Below, in pieces: positions 32,841-45,224 of a DNA stretch of 64,000 nt. The DNA lies in NCBI GenBank assembly GCA_007570785.1, contig ML662476.1, forward strand, positions 429,027-493,026, given 5' to 3'. Within the stretch, counting starts at the first letter, position 1, and each line of letters opens with the position of its first letter. The notes below the pieces were generated by a model. That model was not told the origin of the DNA, ran no database searches, and saw only the letters and a program-made list of their open reading frames with translations. The DNA is from Antilocapra americana (taxonomy: Eukaryota > Chordata > Mammalia > Artiodactyla > Antilocapridae). A program made the position numbers and the translations under genes.

Positions 32841-33065
32841 TATGATATATTTTGTGTTAAATTATTATCTCATTGAATGTTATCTCATTGGAATACTTTC
32901 ATGATTATTAAAAATTTATGCATATTTTATCCCCCTAAGGTATATCCTCTTTGCTGGGGATGGAGGGCAGCAACAGGCATCCAGCATATTTCCTAGAAGC
33001 ATTCTATAGACAAAGCATAAATTGGAAAAGAAAACGTCTAAGCATAATTATTTTTCAAAGCATTA

Positions 33066-33356
33066 ATATTGTTGTTGTTCAGTTGCCAAACCATGTCCAA
33101 CACTTTGTGAGACCATGGACTGCAGCACGTCAGGCTTCCCTTTCCTTTGCTCTCTCAGAGTTTGCTCAAACTCATGTTCATTGAATTGGTGATGCCATCT
33201 GACCACCTCATCCTCTGCCACTCCCTTCTCCTCCTGCCCTCAATCTCTTCCAGCATCAGGGTCTTTTCCAATGAGTTGAGTGTTCATATCCAGTGGTCAA
33301 CGTATTGCAGCTTCAGCTTCAGCAACAGTCCTTCCAATGAATATTTAGGGTTGATC
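33066..33356 (-). mobile_element. BovB 3' end, antisense
   Basis: Starts ATTGTTGTTGTTCAGTTGCC and continues through TCATCCTCTGCCACTCCC and TCCTTCCAATGAATATTTAG. Confidence 0.9.
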
Positions 33357-34204
33357 AAAAGCTTGATGTTTTTAAAAACATTCTATTTAAGAGAACATGT
33401 CAAAGCTAGTGTTATGTTTACTATAAGTAAATGCATTTATTTGGTAAATATTTCTTTGGGATGCTTAGTGGGTTCCCAGTGGAATATGCTATTAAGGAAA
33501 AGAAGCAGACATGGAACTTACATGAAGTTGGAGGAGATGACAGTAAATGCTGGGGCTGTGTGCGGAACATCCACGCTAAGTGCTCTAAGGGTGAGGGTTC
33601 TCTGAGTTTACAATAAGAGGGTCTTTGACCTGGAAGAATGACTGAGGAGGAAGGAGGGGGTGAGAAATGCTTCTGAGGAGGAGATGGTGAGCAGAAGCTT
33701 CCATCTGAGAGCAGCCTGTCAGTGGAGCTCCAGGGGTGGACAAGGAGGCTCTGAGAAGCAGATGCCAAGGGGCTGGAGGGCAGACAGCTGGGAGAGCTGT
33801 TCTCCAATGTGCCTGCCCTTGGGTTTCACCAATCAGATTAAAATGAGGTAAGAAAGTATGTCAACATTCCCACATCATTCATTCCCAGTGAAGCGAGTTA
33901 TCCTTCTAACTTGGATTTTCCAGGAATTCCCTGGAAGCCATTTATCTAAAAGGAGCACAGTTATCAAAACCTCAGTTGCTACCTTCATTACGTGGCAGGT
34001 GATGTCACATCTCAGACACAGCAGAGAGAAACGTAATGTCTGGATTTTACTAAGTCCACAGCATTGATAAGTGATCCGAGATCAACAGGCTTTCTTTTTT
34101 AATTCTGATATTCACCTTAGATATGTTCATACTTGAAAATGAGAAACACGGATTCCAGGAATCAACCCAAAAAGCAATGAAATGCAAGAATACAGCTTTC
34201 AGAC
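33357..34204. other. unassigned sequence
   Basis: Overlapping frames on both strands (33807-33421, 33431-33616, 33660-33851) have no recognisable domain. No supported gene. Confidence 0.4.
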
Positions 34205-34618
34205 AGCTCTGTGGGGAACTTTATTTTCTTGGGCTCAAATATCACTGCAGGTGGTGACTGCAGTCATGAAATTAAAAGATGTTTGCTCCTTGGAAGGAAG
34301 GCTATGATGGGCCTAGATGGCGTATTAGGAAGCAGAGACTACTTTGTCAATGAAGGTCTGTCTAGTCAAAGCTATGGCTTTGTATGGATATGAGAGTTGG
34401 ACCATAAAGAAGGCAGAGCACTGAAGAATTGGTGATTTTGAACTGTGGTGTTAGAGAAGACTCTTGAGAGTCCCTTGGACTGCAAGGAGACCAAACCAGT
34501 CAATTCCAAAGGAAATCAATCCTGAATATTCATTGGAAGGACTGATGCTGAAACTCCAATACATTGGCCACTTGATGCAAAGAGCTGACTCATTAGATAA
34601 GACCCTGATGCTGAAAGA
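34205..34618 (+). mobile_element. BovB 3' fragment, sense, cut by the gap
   Basis: Sense BovB (GCAGTCATGAAATTAAAAGA, GACTCTTGAGAGTCCCTTGG, GCTGACTCATTAGATAAGAC). It ends abruptly at the N run. Confidence 0.9.
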
Positions 34619-34628
34619 NNNNNNNNNN
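34619..34628. other. assembly gap (10 N)
   Basis: Ten N. BovB sequence lies on the left and L1 3' sequence on the right, so neither side bridges it. Confidence 0.99.
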
Positions 34629-35010
34629 AAATATCGTATACTAATGCATATATACAGAATCTAGAAAAATGGTACTGAAGAATTTATTTGCAGGGCAGCA
34701 ATGGAGAAACAGACATAGAGAATAGACTTATGGACAGGGGTAGAGGGGAGGAGAGGGTGAGATGTATGGAGAGAAGAACTTACATTACCGTATGTAAAGT
34801 GGACAGTCAGTGGGAATTTGCTGTATGGCTCAGGAAACTCAAACAGGGGCTCCATATCAACCTAGAGGGGTGGGATGGGGAGGGAGAAGGGAGGGAGGTT
34901 CAAAAAGGAGGGGATATATGTATACCTATGGCTGATTCATGCTGAGGTTTGACAGAAAAACCAAAAAATTCTGTAAAGCAATCATCCTTCAGTTTAAAAA
35001 TAAATAAAAT
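34629..35010 (+). mobile_element. ruminant L1 3' end, sense
   Basis: TACAGAATCTAGAAAAATGG, GGCAGCAATGGAGAAACAGA, ACCTATGGCTGATTCATGCT and an A-rich end at about 34995-35010. Confidence 0.88.
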
Positions 35011-35406
35011 TGTAAAAATACCATTATTAAACATTATGGCAAATTTAAGACTCTATTCAGATATATTTCCAATACTGTTTCAGACCTGAAATGAATATTT
35101 ACAGTTATATTGCACAATAAAGTTTGAAAGATTTCCAAGGAGACCCCAAGTCAGACCAATTGCACAGATAAATTTTTCCTTCCAGAGGCACCTTCATATG
35201 AGCAAGACTTGAGTCTTATGGAGTCACAAGTGACACGGGACTTAGACGCAAAATAAGAACAAGCCTCCCAAGCCGCAACCCTCCCTACTGTCCACGCCAG
35301 TTACTGACTGTCAGCCTCAGTTTACCCCGCTGACCCCATTCTTAACACAGGGGACAGGCCTCTCAGCATCTTGCCTTTTGCCCTGAGAACACAATGTCAA
35401 TCTCTG
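35011..35406. other. unassigned sequence
   Basis: No feature recognised. Confidence 0.4.
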
Positions 35407-35420
35407 CCAGTAGAGGGCGC
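35407..35420 (+). promoter_or_regulatory. CTCF core motif, perfect match
   Basis: CCAGTAGAGGGCGC fits CCASYAGRKGGCRS at all 14 positions. It starts a CpG-containing stretch (35400-35520) with no recognisable repeat. Motif match only. Confidence 0.5.
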
Positions 35421-35682
35421 CGGAGGCACGCAGCCGGCGGAAAGGCGCTCTGATTCTGGCGGCAGGGCCGGTCTCTGCTTTCCCCGCTGCTCGAGTGACT
35501 CGCTCAGGTGAGCCATCTGCACAGGTGATCCAACATGTGGGCGTGTGAGAACACGGGGGTCCTCCGGCCTCAGCTGCAGCCACAAACCAGAGCACACAGA
35601 GCCCTTTCGAACCTTGCAGGCCTGACTGCGGCCCAGCGACCTCATCAGCCCCATGTGGACACCAGGCCCTTGGCACCTGTGC

Positions 35683-35808
35683 CAGCCAGGGCTCACCTAA
35701 TGCTTCCTGGCATCTGCCTTGGCATCCTGTTCCATGACAACGGCCCCCAATGCTTCCGCATCTTCGCGGAGCTGGTACTTCGCCACATCCTTGATCACCC
35801 CCAGCTAC
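35683..35808 (-). other. coding-like tract of unknown identity
   Basis: On the minus strand a 35-codon frame reads LGVIKDVAKYQLREDAEALG and then AVVMEQDAKADARKH before a TAG, which sits directly before GTGAGC. It has a charged, helical, protein-like composition, unlike the surrounding chance frames. There is an in-frame stop just upstream. It could be the last piece of a processed pseudogene, an exon end, or chance. I do not recognise the protein. The longer frame through here (35862-35317) is in another frame and is not supported. Confidence 0.3.
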
Positions 35809-35989
35809 GTTCCCCTCCCTCACACTGTTTCCTTTGGCCTCTCTACTGGTCCTTGAACACATCAGGCTTGCTCATCCCTCAGGCAGGAAATCACCCCTGA
35901 AATAGCCATGTGGCTTCTCTTCTCCCTCTCCTGAAATTCTTACTTAAAATGCCATCTTTCATATGGTGTTTACAATTGTGCACATTACC

Positions 35990-36760
35990 CTGGGCAACCT
36001 TCATTCTCCTGAAGGACAACTTTGCTGGAGAGAATTATTTCTGGCTGACATTTTTTACCATTCAGTATTTTTAGAATGTCATTCTGCTCTTACCTGGCCT
36101 GCAAGGTTTCTGCTGAGAAATCTGATAATGGCCCAATGGGTTCCTTTGTAGGGTTCCAATTTTTTTCTGGCTGCCTTTAAAATTTTTTGTCGTTGACTTC
36201 TGACAGTTTTAACATAATGTGTATTGGAGAAGGTCTTTCTGTGTTGAGGTAACTAGGGTTTCTCTTAGCCTCATGGACTTGCATATCCACTTCCTTCCCC
36301 TGTCTGGGAAGTTCTCAGCTATCATTTCTTTAGATAATCACTCTACTCCCGTCTCCTTCTCTTCTCCTTCTGAGTACCCATCACTCTGTTGCCCCTTATA
36401 AAAGAATCAGAGAATGCTTGTAGGATTTCCTTACTTTTTAAAGATCTTAATTCTCTGTTCTCTTCTGTCTGAATCATTTCTAGATTTATAACTTCAAGCT
36501 CACTATTTCTTCCACACGGTTTGCTCTATTTACAGTACCTTCTGATGAATTTTTTATCTTGTTAATTGAGTTCTTCAGCTCCAGAACTTCTATTTGTTGG
36601 TTTTTTAGAGTTTCAGTCTCTTTTGTATAGAATTCCTTCTGTACAATAATGTTATTCCTGATCTCATTGTAATGCCTTTCTGAGTTTTCCTGTTCTTCTT
36701 CACAATGGCCATTTTGAATTATCTTTCACTTGGATAATACTCCTTTTTTTTTCCCTGGAG
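35990..36760 (-). mobile_element. ancient L1 (L1M/HAL1-like) fragment, antisense
   Basis: The plus strand shows GTTTCTGCTGAGAAATCTGA, 'ttgacttctgacagttttaa', GGGAAGTTCTCAGCTATCAT and TCTTCTCCTTCTGAGTACCC. This is an old, diverged L1-type segment in antisense. The family name is from memory. Confidence 0.5.
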
Positions 36761-36902
36761 GACTGTTGTTTCCTTTTTGAAACACAGTGTTACCTTGGCT
36801 TTTCATGGTGCTGGATGAGCAGTTCCTCTGCAGGCACATGTGAAGCAGGCAACACCTTTCTTCTTTAGGTAAAGCTTTTTTTACTTGATTCTAACATTTA
36901 AG

Positions 36903-37475
36903 GGAAGGGAAAGTTGCTCAGTCATATCTGACTCTTTGTGACCCCATGGGCTATACAGTCCATGGAATTCTCCAGGCCAGAACACTGGAGTGGGTAGCCT
37001 TTCTCTTCTCCTGGGGATCTTCCCAACCCAGGGATTGAATCCAGGCCTACCGCATTGCTGGCGGATTCTTTACCAGCTGAGCCACCAGGGAAGCCCAAGA
37101 ATACTGGAGTGGGTAGCCTATCCCTTTTCCAGGAGAATCTTCCTGATCCAGGAATTGAACTGGAGTCTTCTGCATCACAGGCAGATTCTTTACCAGCTGC
37201 TGCTGCTAAGTCCCTTCAGTCGTGTCCGACTCTGTGCAATCCCAGAGACAGTAGCCCACCAGGCTCCCCAGGCCCTGGGATTCTCCAGGCAAGAGTACTG
37301 GAGTGGGTTGCCATTTCCTTCTCCAATGCATGAACGTGAAAAGTGAAAGTGAAGCCGCTCAGTCGTGTCCGACACTTAGCGACCCCATGGACTGCAGCCC
37401 ACTAGGCGCCTCCGTCCACGGGGTTTTCCAGGCAAGAGTACTGGAGTGGGGTGCCATTGCCTTCCCCCAGCTGAG
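36903..37475 (-). mobile_element. cluster of Bov-A2/Bov-tA SINE units, antisense
   Basis: Bov-A2 at 36903-37098 (CTGAGCCACCAGGGAAGCCC end), a partial repeat of its middle at 37099-37195, then a Bov-tA dimer at 37196-37475. The partial middle copy suggests unequal exchange or internal duplication. Confidence 0.9.
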
Positions 37476-39434
37476 CTACTAGGCGCTAACATTTTAAGAG
37501 GACCGTAATTAGGGCGCTTCCTTCTGCCTCCGGTAGGGGCGCTGTGGCACACACGTGTGTGTCTCCACCTGCATGGCCCACTGCTGCCGGTGTTCCTGCG
37601 CCGTGGGTCACCTCCACCGCGTCCGGGGCCTCCTGCATGTCCAGGGTGTGGGGTCCACAGCCACAGTCCTGGGGGGTGAGGAGGCAGGCGGCCGGAGCCC
37701 CTGATGCCCAGCTCCCACGGCCCAGGCGTTCCAGGGGCCAGGAGGCTGGCGTCCTGTACAAGCTGCCTGGCCAGTGCTGCCAGGCTCCCTGGGGACGCGG
37801 GCGAGCCCGCCGCCAGTCCGGGATCACAGGCACCACCCTCACTGTCGCAGGCTCCGCTGTCTCTACCTGACCCACCCGCCTTCAGAGGCACCGATCCCAG
37901 GAACTCTCCAGAGGCCTGATGTGCTGAGCAGAGGCATCTTTGCTGAGTTACGGATGCTTTACTGATTATATACTGAAGGGGAAAGAAACAGAGATCATCT
38001 CATCCCACTCTGATGCTGGACATCGTTAAGATGACACTTTCATCTAATAGTACTTGGTTAGAAGAAACATAACTGGAGAAAGACACTTTGAAAGCTATAT
38101 GTTCAATTATTTTGTAACAGGTAAAGACTAACAATATTAATTTATCATTATATAATAGACACATTCCTTGACATTTTGTAACAGATAAATTTCTGAAAGC
38201 CTGGGTTTATTTCAACTGCACCACAGTAGTCTTTTCAAAAGTATATAATTTGTGTACTACCTGTTCTTTTTTATGGCTGAGTACAGGATTTTTTAGACAA
38301 AGAGGAAGTGGTGGTGACACAGCTGCGATGGGCTGGGCATGCTCCAGGAAAAGCAGGGTGTGGGGCGCACTGCAAAGGGCCAGGACGTGCCACTGAGCTG
38401 GCCTTCCCTAGCCCGTCCACTCGCTCTCCCCTACCCTTCCATTAGCGCAGAGGAGACACGAAATGTCCGCTGCAGGCCCCTGGGTTGGGGTGCTGCCCCT
38501 TACAGCACACGACGAATGGGAAGCGCAGCTGGAGCCCCAGTCCCCTGGGGACGGGCACACCTCCTGGCTTCGAGTCCCGGAACCACGATTCCCGTGTGCC
38601 TTGTGTGTAAGGGCAGGAGAGGAGGCTTGGTGCAGGGAAGCCACCCCATCTCAGGCAGAAACAAAACGTCAGCCTATCTGATGCAGCTCCGCTCCAGCTG
38701 TGAAGGCTGCAGGGGGGAGGGTCGCGGGAAGGGCCCCAGAGGGCCTCACAGACACGTGGTCACGCGGCTGCCACCTCATCTCTGTGAGTCATAGGTAAAC
38801 ACAGGCTTTAACAACTGAAAAACACAGAGAACTGTGTTCTGCATTGCGCACAAAATAAATAAGCTACAACTGGGTCCAAGTCTTGGGTTCACCTTGGGAT
38901 CAATGAACTGGGACGAGAAAGTTCACACATCCAGTCAATCTGCTGAAGGTTCAAAGGTCAAGGCAATCTGGGGAAAGGGAAAACTTCCTCCAGCACCTCC
39001 AACAGCTTCTGAGGCAAAAGCCTCTGAAACTGCATTAACAAGAAGGAAACGAACACTCTGAGGCGGCCTAAGACAAAATGTCACTAAATCAAAAATATTG
39101 TTTGAAAAAAATCACACAAAAATCCGATGAACTATTTCTGGGATAGTAATGATTAACTTCTATTCAGGTAGTTATCATTTCTGAATCTTTGAATACATAT
39201 TTCTGAAATTATATTTAAGAAAGCAATATTACTTTTTACACTGATCTTTCAAAAAAGTACAGTATTTGAAATAATGACATTCACCATTTTCATCTCTTTC
39301 ATTGATAAAACCACACCAAGAGCAAAAAATAGTACAACTCTCAGATCGTTCTTTAATTAACTAGTAATTATTATATTTATATAAACCATTGTGCTAAGCA
39401 TGGAATATGAAAATCCTACTAGTAAGGAATTTAT
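37476..39434. other. unassigned sequence with GC-rich blocks
   Basis: Blocks at 37500-37920 and 38330-38800 are GC-rich and give long overlapping frames on both strands. None has a recognisable domain, and strand choice is arbitrary. No supported gene. Confidence 0.45.
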
Positions 39435-40068
39435 AGGGAAACAGTGGCTGACTTTATTTTGAGGGGCTCCAAAATCACTGCAGATGGTGACTGCAGCCAT
39501 GAAATTAAAAGATGCTTGCTCCTTGAAAGAAAAGCTATGACCAACCTAGATAGCATTTTAAGAAGCAGAGACATTACTTTACCAACAAAGGTCCGTCGAG
39601 TCAAGGCTCTGGTTTTTCTAGTAGGCATGTATGGATGTGAGAGTTGGACTATAACGAAAGCTGAGCACCAAAAAATTGATGATTTTGAACTGTAGCATTG
39701 GAGAAGACTCTTGAGAGTCCCATGGATTGCAAGGAGATCCAACCAGTCCATCCTAAAGGAAATCAGTCCTGAATGTTCATTGGAAGGACTGATGCTAAAG
39801 TTGAAACTCCAATACTTTGGCCACTTGATGCAAAGAACTGACTGATTTGAAAAGACCCTGATGCTGGGAAAGATTGAAGGTGGGAGGAGAAGGGGATGAC
39901 AGAGGATGAGATGGTTGGATGGTATCACTGATTCAATGGGCATGAGTTTGAGTAAACTCCAGGAGTTGGTGATGGACAGGGAGGCTAGTGTACCTCATGG
40001 TGTCCATGAGTCAGAGAGTCACAAAGAGTAACACATGAGTGAGTGACTACTGAACTGAACTGAAAACT
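39435..40068 (+). mobile_element. BovB 3' half, sense
   Basis: Encodes the BovB tail (GSKITADGDCSHEIKRCLLL, MYGCESWTITKAEHQKID). It continues to the 3' end with GTGAGTGACTACTGAACTGA. Stops break the frame. Confidence 0.92.
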
Positions 40069-41461
40069 ACCATTTAATAGGAAAATTTGTAATCAATTCT
40101 TAAAATCCAGATTCGTATCAGAATTATCTTGGAATTTTTTTAAAAACACAAATGCCCAGGAATTGCTTTTCTTCTCCAAAGCTCCAGATATATTTCTAAT
40201 GAGCAGCCATGTTTAAAATCAACTGGGCTATATGATGGTCTTTCACCTTTACCTAGTTAGTTTCACTTTTTCTATTTCATATTCAGTGATCTCATTTCAT
40301 TTAGTTTATGTTTTCCAACTTCTCCATCTCTTTTCTTGTTGTTGTTCTTTCTTAAGACTATCAAGCATAGTAGAAAAGCTTTTGTATACATTTATATATA
40401 GTATGTATAATATATATATATTTCATAAATCATATAAATTTTTGCCTAGCCAAAAAATTTATGACATTTTGATTCCACTTCTTTGACTTAGTATGAATAG
40501 GATGCTAGATTTCTAATTTATATTCAGTAAAAACTTTGATACATTTCCATGTATGTTGACATCTAGTATTACTGCTAAAATCTAGAAAGTTCAATTGAAT
40601 GAGGTTTGAAACTTCTATTCCAATTCTGAGAATATAAAGAAATACCATGTTGTTAAAAAACATAGGAATTAACATGTGATACAATATTATTAACTAAGGT
40701 GCAGATTTTGTTCAAATTTTACATAATTTTATGCTATGTTCTTTATTTTTTCATACCTTATTCGCCTCTACATTGTATTTAATTGAATAGAGAAGTTTCA
40801 GCTGCATGTAAGAAATGCTGATAAACTCTTCACTTTTATTCTATTACAAATATTTTGTATTTGTAATAGAAATGATATACACCCATCATTTAAAAGTGCA
40901 TATTTAATTTCCAAACACATTGAACACATTTAAAGATTTTTAAAGTATCTTTGATATTAATCTCTTATTTTGATATTTTAATTTCTCATTTAAGTGCTCT
41001 CTTCTCTGCAATCACCCTCTTTGCTTTTTCAGTCTTCTAACTTTATCGAGGCTTTCAATGGCTAAGTCAAAGGTCTTTCTTGGTAAACATTACAGTGCAC
41101 TTGAAAATAAGGTGCGTATTTTTCAAGTATCTTTTGATATTGATCCCTAACATAATCCCACAGTGGTAAGAGAAAAGACTGTACGATTTCAGTACCTTTA
41201 GACCATGAAGCTTCTGGACCTGGTCCTATGTCCCTGGGCATATTCCAGTGTCTCCTACTTAATAGTTTATGGGCACTTGAATAGAATTTGTATCCTACTG
41301 TTGTTTGAAAATTGTATAAATCTTAAATTAATTATGTTGAATTGGTTCACAGTGCTTTTCCGGTCTATTGTATCTTTCTACTTCTCTGTATACTCATTCT
41401 ATTAATTTTTTAAAGCATGATATTGAAACTCAACTAAAAATCTTAATTTATCTACTTAAAA
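40069..41461. other. AT-rich sequence, old antisense L1 in the right part
   Basis: About 41080-41460 resembles L1 ORF2 in antisense (GGCACTTGAATAGAATTTGT, TTGGTTCACAGTGCTTTTCC). The left part holds an AT microsatellite-like run near 40390-40425 and is otherwise unassigned. Confidence 0.4.
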
Positions 41462-41563
41462 AGAAATTCCTTCTCCAGAGGGTCTTTCAGACCCAGGATC
41501 AAACCTGGGTCTACCTGCATTGCAGGCAGATTCTTTTCCATCTGAGCTACAGGAAGTCCCCTT
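41462..41563 (-). mobile_element. Bov-A2 SINE fragment, antisense
   Basis: CCTTCTCCAGAGGGTCTTTC, CAAACCTGGGTCTACCTGCA and CATCTGAGCTACAGGAAGTC. Confidence 0.85.
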
Positions 41564-41889
41564 AAAAGGAATAATTGTAATATACACTGGAACTATATGT
41601 AATTTTGTTCTGTATTTTCCAAGTCTCCTGTTAATGTTCTATATTTTCACAATTAAAAAAAAATACAAAAGGAGTATAAATTAAGGAAAATATACAAGAG
41701 TACAGCCAGCCAGGAAAGAAACCAGGTTAGAACCTCTTGACACATGTCCACTTGTTACATCTTTTAGGAAATACCTATTTTTTAACAAAAACTGAAAATT
41801 GGACCCCGAAAAAGGCCCTGAAAACAACTAAGAATAGTGAGCAGATTTCTTCCTGTTAATATTTATTGACTGTTCCCTTCAAAAATTTT

Positions 41890-42413
41890 ACCCTATAAGA
41901 ACTCCAGCCAGGAAAACTAGGCATATCCACATGGTACAGCCCTTGAGAGAGAAGAGTGACAACAGCCTCCAGCCCTCGGGTTCCTCTGCCTCAGAAATCC
42001 TGAGTAAAGCAGAGGTCCTTCTAGAGAGCAGCCCTTTCACTCATTCAGGCCACACTACCTACAAAGCGAGCTGGACACACACACAACAGAGCTCGGGCAA
42101 GTGACCACAGAAGTCTCACCCTGAAGTGGAACTGGGGGCGGGGGGATGGAGACTCTTGCACACGCCCCCAGGAAGTAGACTGAGGCACTGAGAGGCTGAC
42201 TTCCCTGAACGCCTGCTTTACAGGGTGGCCAATGGACTCACCGCCTGGAAGCTGACTGGATGCCCCCTTTTCTTACTCTCCGTCCATCAACAGAACCTCC
42301 CCTAATCCTCAACTGACTTCCTGAATTGCAAGTCTCTGCTCTTCCCCAATAAACTCGGTTTCTGGCCATTTGAGCTCGCCTCAGTTTACTTCCTTTCTTG
42401 GGTTGACACTACA
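41890..42413 (+). repeat. candidate solo LTR
   Basis: Ends with an LTR-like R-U5: AATAAA at 42348-42353, then CTCGCCTCAGTTTACTTCC and a terminal TTGACACTACA. The upstream part is plausible U3. The left boundary is uncertain and no internal viral sequence follows. Confidence 0.45.
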
Positions 42414-43851
42414 CGTAAGTAAGCGATGTGCCAAAACGTGCGTGTGATACCTTCCCAGACGCATGTGGGCACCATGAAGTGGCTACGAACCCAATAGCAC
42501 GTGGGCATGATGGGCTCAGCTTCATGAGTCCATGCCCACAACCCTCAAAGACAGACAGCATTGTCCCACACGAGCAGTCTTGACCTGTGAGCCTGGGTAA
42601 CAGTCCCAGCCTCTCCAGTCAGTGGAGGAGATGGGCCAGAACCCACAGTCTAGGACTCCAGTCTGCTCTGCCCACTCAGGGGACACAGGCATCCTGCATT
42701 CATCATCAGCTCAGGGACACAGCACTGCAGCGTCAGGGGGCACATCCACAGAAAGTTCAACGTGCATCGGGGCATGCGAAGCGAGCAGCCTAGTATGACA
42801 CAGGTCAGGGCCCTCAGAGAGCAAGCGCAGACACTGGTGGCAAAGGAAGGTGTCTGAGGAGGGGCACCTTACTCTGAAAGAGTAAAAAGAGCTCGGGAGT
42901 AACGGTCCAGGAGCAGGGGCAGGAGCACTCGCTCAGCCCCAGGGACGGCAGGGGAACGGAGACGCACTTCCGCCTGTGAAGGGTGGGACACGGAGGAACG
43001 CGAAGGGAGACAGTCAGGGGTGGAGAGCAGGAGCGTGCCGAACCAGGAGGCAGCCCGTGGAGGTCCAAGGAATCTGGTTTTCACACTGACAGGAAAATCC
43101 CCGAGAAGTTTTATGTCGGAAAATGGTATAGTCAAAGCACATCCCGGGTCTCTCAACTGCGGGCACCGGTACTGGTACTGGACACTCTGCTGGGGGAGGG
43201 GGCCTGAGAAGCGCTGGGCAGCACTCCTGTCCCCACCCACTAGGTGCCAGCTGCACCCCTCCCCACGCTGTGGTGGCCAATGTCCTCGGGCACTGCCAGT
43301 CATGCACCGAACTGAGAACCACAGGGCTGCAGTGAGGGGCCAGGGCTGAGGACCCACGACCATGATCGACGAGGTGGGTGTGATACTCAGCGAGCGACAG
43401 CTGAGCTGAAAGGCGATTGCTCCTGACTCTTCTCACGCAATGTGGCTGCACAGCCGAGGCACCCAGTTACACAGAGAACGCTCCTAGCACACCTTGAGCC
43501 AACTCCTCGCCCCCTCTGAAGCCCGTATCACCCGCCACTGTCATCACTGACCCACCTCACTGCAGACTCCTGCTGGCTTCCCCAGCAGAGCCTTCCACTC
43601 TCAACCCCCCAGCCCTGTGTCTGCTTCTTAGCACGTACTTCTCCATCCTAGGGGCATTCAATCTCAGCTGACACCTGAGCCCCTCAGTTCTAATCACTGC
43701 GTGGACTGGACTTCAGAATCAGGAGGCCAGCTCCACCCCCCAGATCTTAAACAGTATCCTCTAGCCAAGCTTCCAAGGAGCCATTCCCTCAACTCCCTCT
43801 ACACCTGCTCCTCACTATACTCTCCACTTTGTCTTAACTTATGAGATAGAT
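42414..43851. other. unassigned GC-rich sequence
   Basis: Long frames on both strands (43363-42869, 43451-43014, 43020-43349) overlap and show no domain. A one-mismatch CTCF-like motif (CCACTAGGTGCCAG) is at 43237-43250. No supported gene. Confidence 0.4.
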
Positions 43852-44150
43852 TATTGTTATTCAGTTGCTCAGTCGTGTCTGGCAATTTTCAGTCCCATGG
43901 ACTGCTGCATGCCAGGCTTCCTTGTCCTTTACTATCTCCCAGGGTTTGCTCAAACTCATGTCCATTGAGCCCATCCAACCATCTCATCCTCTGTCCCCCA
44001 CACTTCTCCTGCTGCCCTCAATCTTTCCCAGCATTAGGGTCTTTTTGAAGAGTCGGCTTGTTACATCATGTGACCAAAGTATTGGAGCTTCAGCTTCAGC
44101 ATCAGTCCTTCCAATGAATATTCAGGGTTGATTTCCTTTAGGATTGAGAT
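43852..44150 (-). mobile_element. BovB 3' end, antisense
   Basis: GTTATTCAGTTGCTCAGTCG, ACTCATGTCCATTGAGCC, TATTGGAGCTTCAGCTTCAG and TTTCCTTTAGGATTGAG. Confidence 0.9.
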
Positions 44151-44954
44151 GGATATGCCCACCTTTTTAGCATATAACCCACCGCCTAAGCTAGTAACCC
44201 CAGTTCCTCTGTCCTCCAGGAAGTGCCCAATTCTACCATGTCCCAAAGAGTCACAAATGCTAGGTGTCTAAAAAAAAAAAAAGATCATCCTGCGTGAAAC
44301 CTGTTCTTGCTTTCATATTCTGACACTTCATAGAGGATCACCACCCACCCACAGATGTGAGTCAGAAACCAAGGAAATCATCCAACCAAACTTCAAGTTC
44401 TCAGAACTGTGAATCCTGAAAATTCCCCACATCTATCTCTTTCTTCCCCATGGCCCCTGTTTCAGTTCAGGACTATTACTAACCACCCAGGCACTGATTT
44501 TAAATGTCTTCAATCCAGTCTCTATTCTGCCATCAGAATAATTTTTTTTAATAAATGCAAATCCGTTTATGGCTTACCTACTCAAAATTATTTAAAAGCA
44601 TCACCAGGATGACACAAATGTCCTTGTTTACACATCTGGACTCCTTTCTACCCATCAGTCCCCCAGTGACAGTCCAGAACCACCTGTCATGGTCAACCTG
44701 CATCTCCATGTGGAACATCCACACACTTCTCCTTTTACAGCCAGCCCCTGTGGTCAACTCCTCGGGGACCCTTAGGTCCTGCCCCAAGTACTATCTCCTG
44801 AGCTAAAAGGAGATTCAGTCAACTCTCCCCCTTGCTCCCCAGACTGTGCATGCCTTCATGGGGGCCCCAAATACAACAATTTCATATATCGAATATTTAC
44901 ATATTGTGCAAAGTATTTTACTTGTTTTCATGCTTTCTTCTTACTCAGAATATT
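44151..44954. other. unassigned sequence
   Basis: A run of A at 44271-44281 is the only low-complexity feature. No gene seen. Confidence 0.4.
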
Positions 44955-45065
44955 ACTCCTCATTTTACAGAAGGAACGAACTTTGAGAAATTAAGCCATT
45001 TACACAGTAAAGTCTACTTAGTTAAGTGGAAAATTCAGGGCTTAAATCCAGGACAGTCTGATTAG
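44955..45065 (-). mobile_element. MIR SINE, antisense
   Basis: Complement MIR order: CATTTTACAGAAGGAACGAA, 'agaaattaagccatttacac', then TTAAATCCAGGACAGTCTGA. Confidence 0.6.
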
Positions 45066-45224
45066 TGGCCACTTCAACCACTAAGCTCTAATAATTTGTT
45101 TCTATGCTTTACTTAAGTCAGTTCAAGTCAGTTGAGAATAGAGGCTTTCTTTTAATCTGTGTGTCCCTAGTAACTAGGGGTGGGGGAAGAGAAAAAGGAG
45201 AAGCTGAAAAAACAATGGAAGTGC

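Noticed and set aside
35317..35862. 181-codon minus-strand frame
   Set aside because: Cys/Gly/Arg-rich and in a different frame from the short coding-like tract in the same DNA; no recognisable domain.
37376..37891. 171- and 129-codon minus-strand frames
   Set aside because: One runs into a Bov-tA SINE. Both are GC-rich chance frames overlapped by plus-strand frames.
38339..38794. 151-codon plus-strand frame
   Set aside because: GC-rich chance frame with no domain.
42869..43451. 164- and 145-codon minus-strand frames
   Set aside because: Mutually overlapping with a plus-strand frame; no domain, no repeat or gene context.
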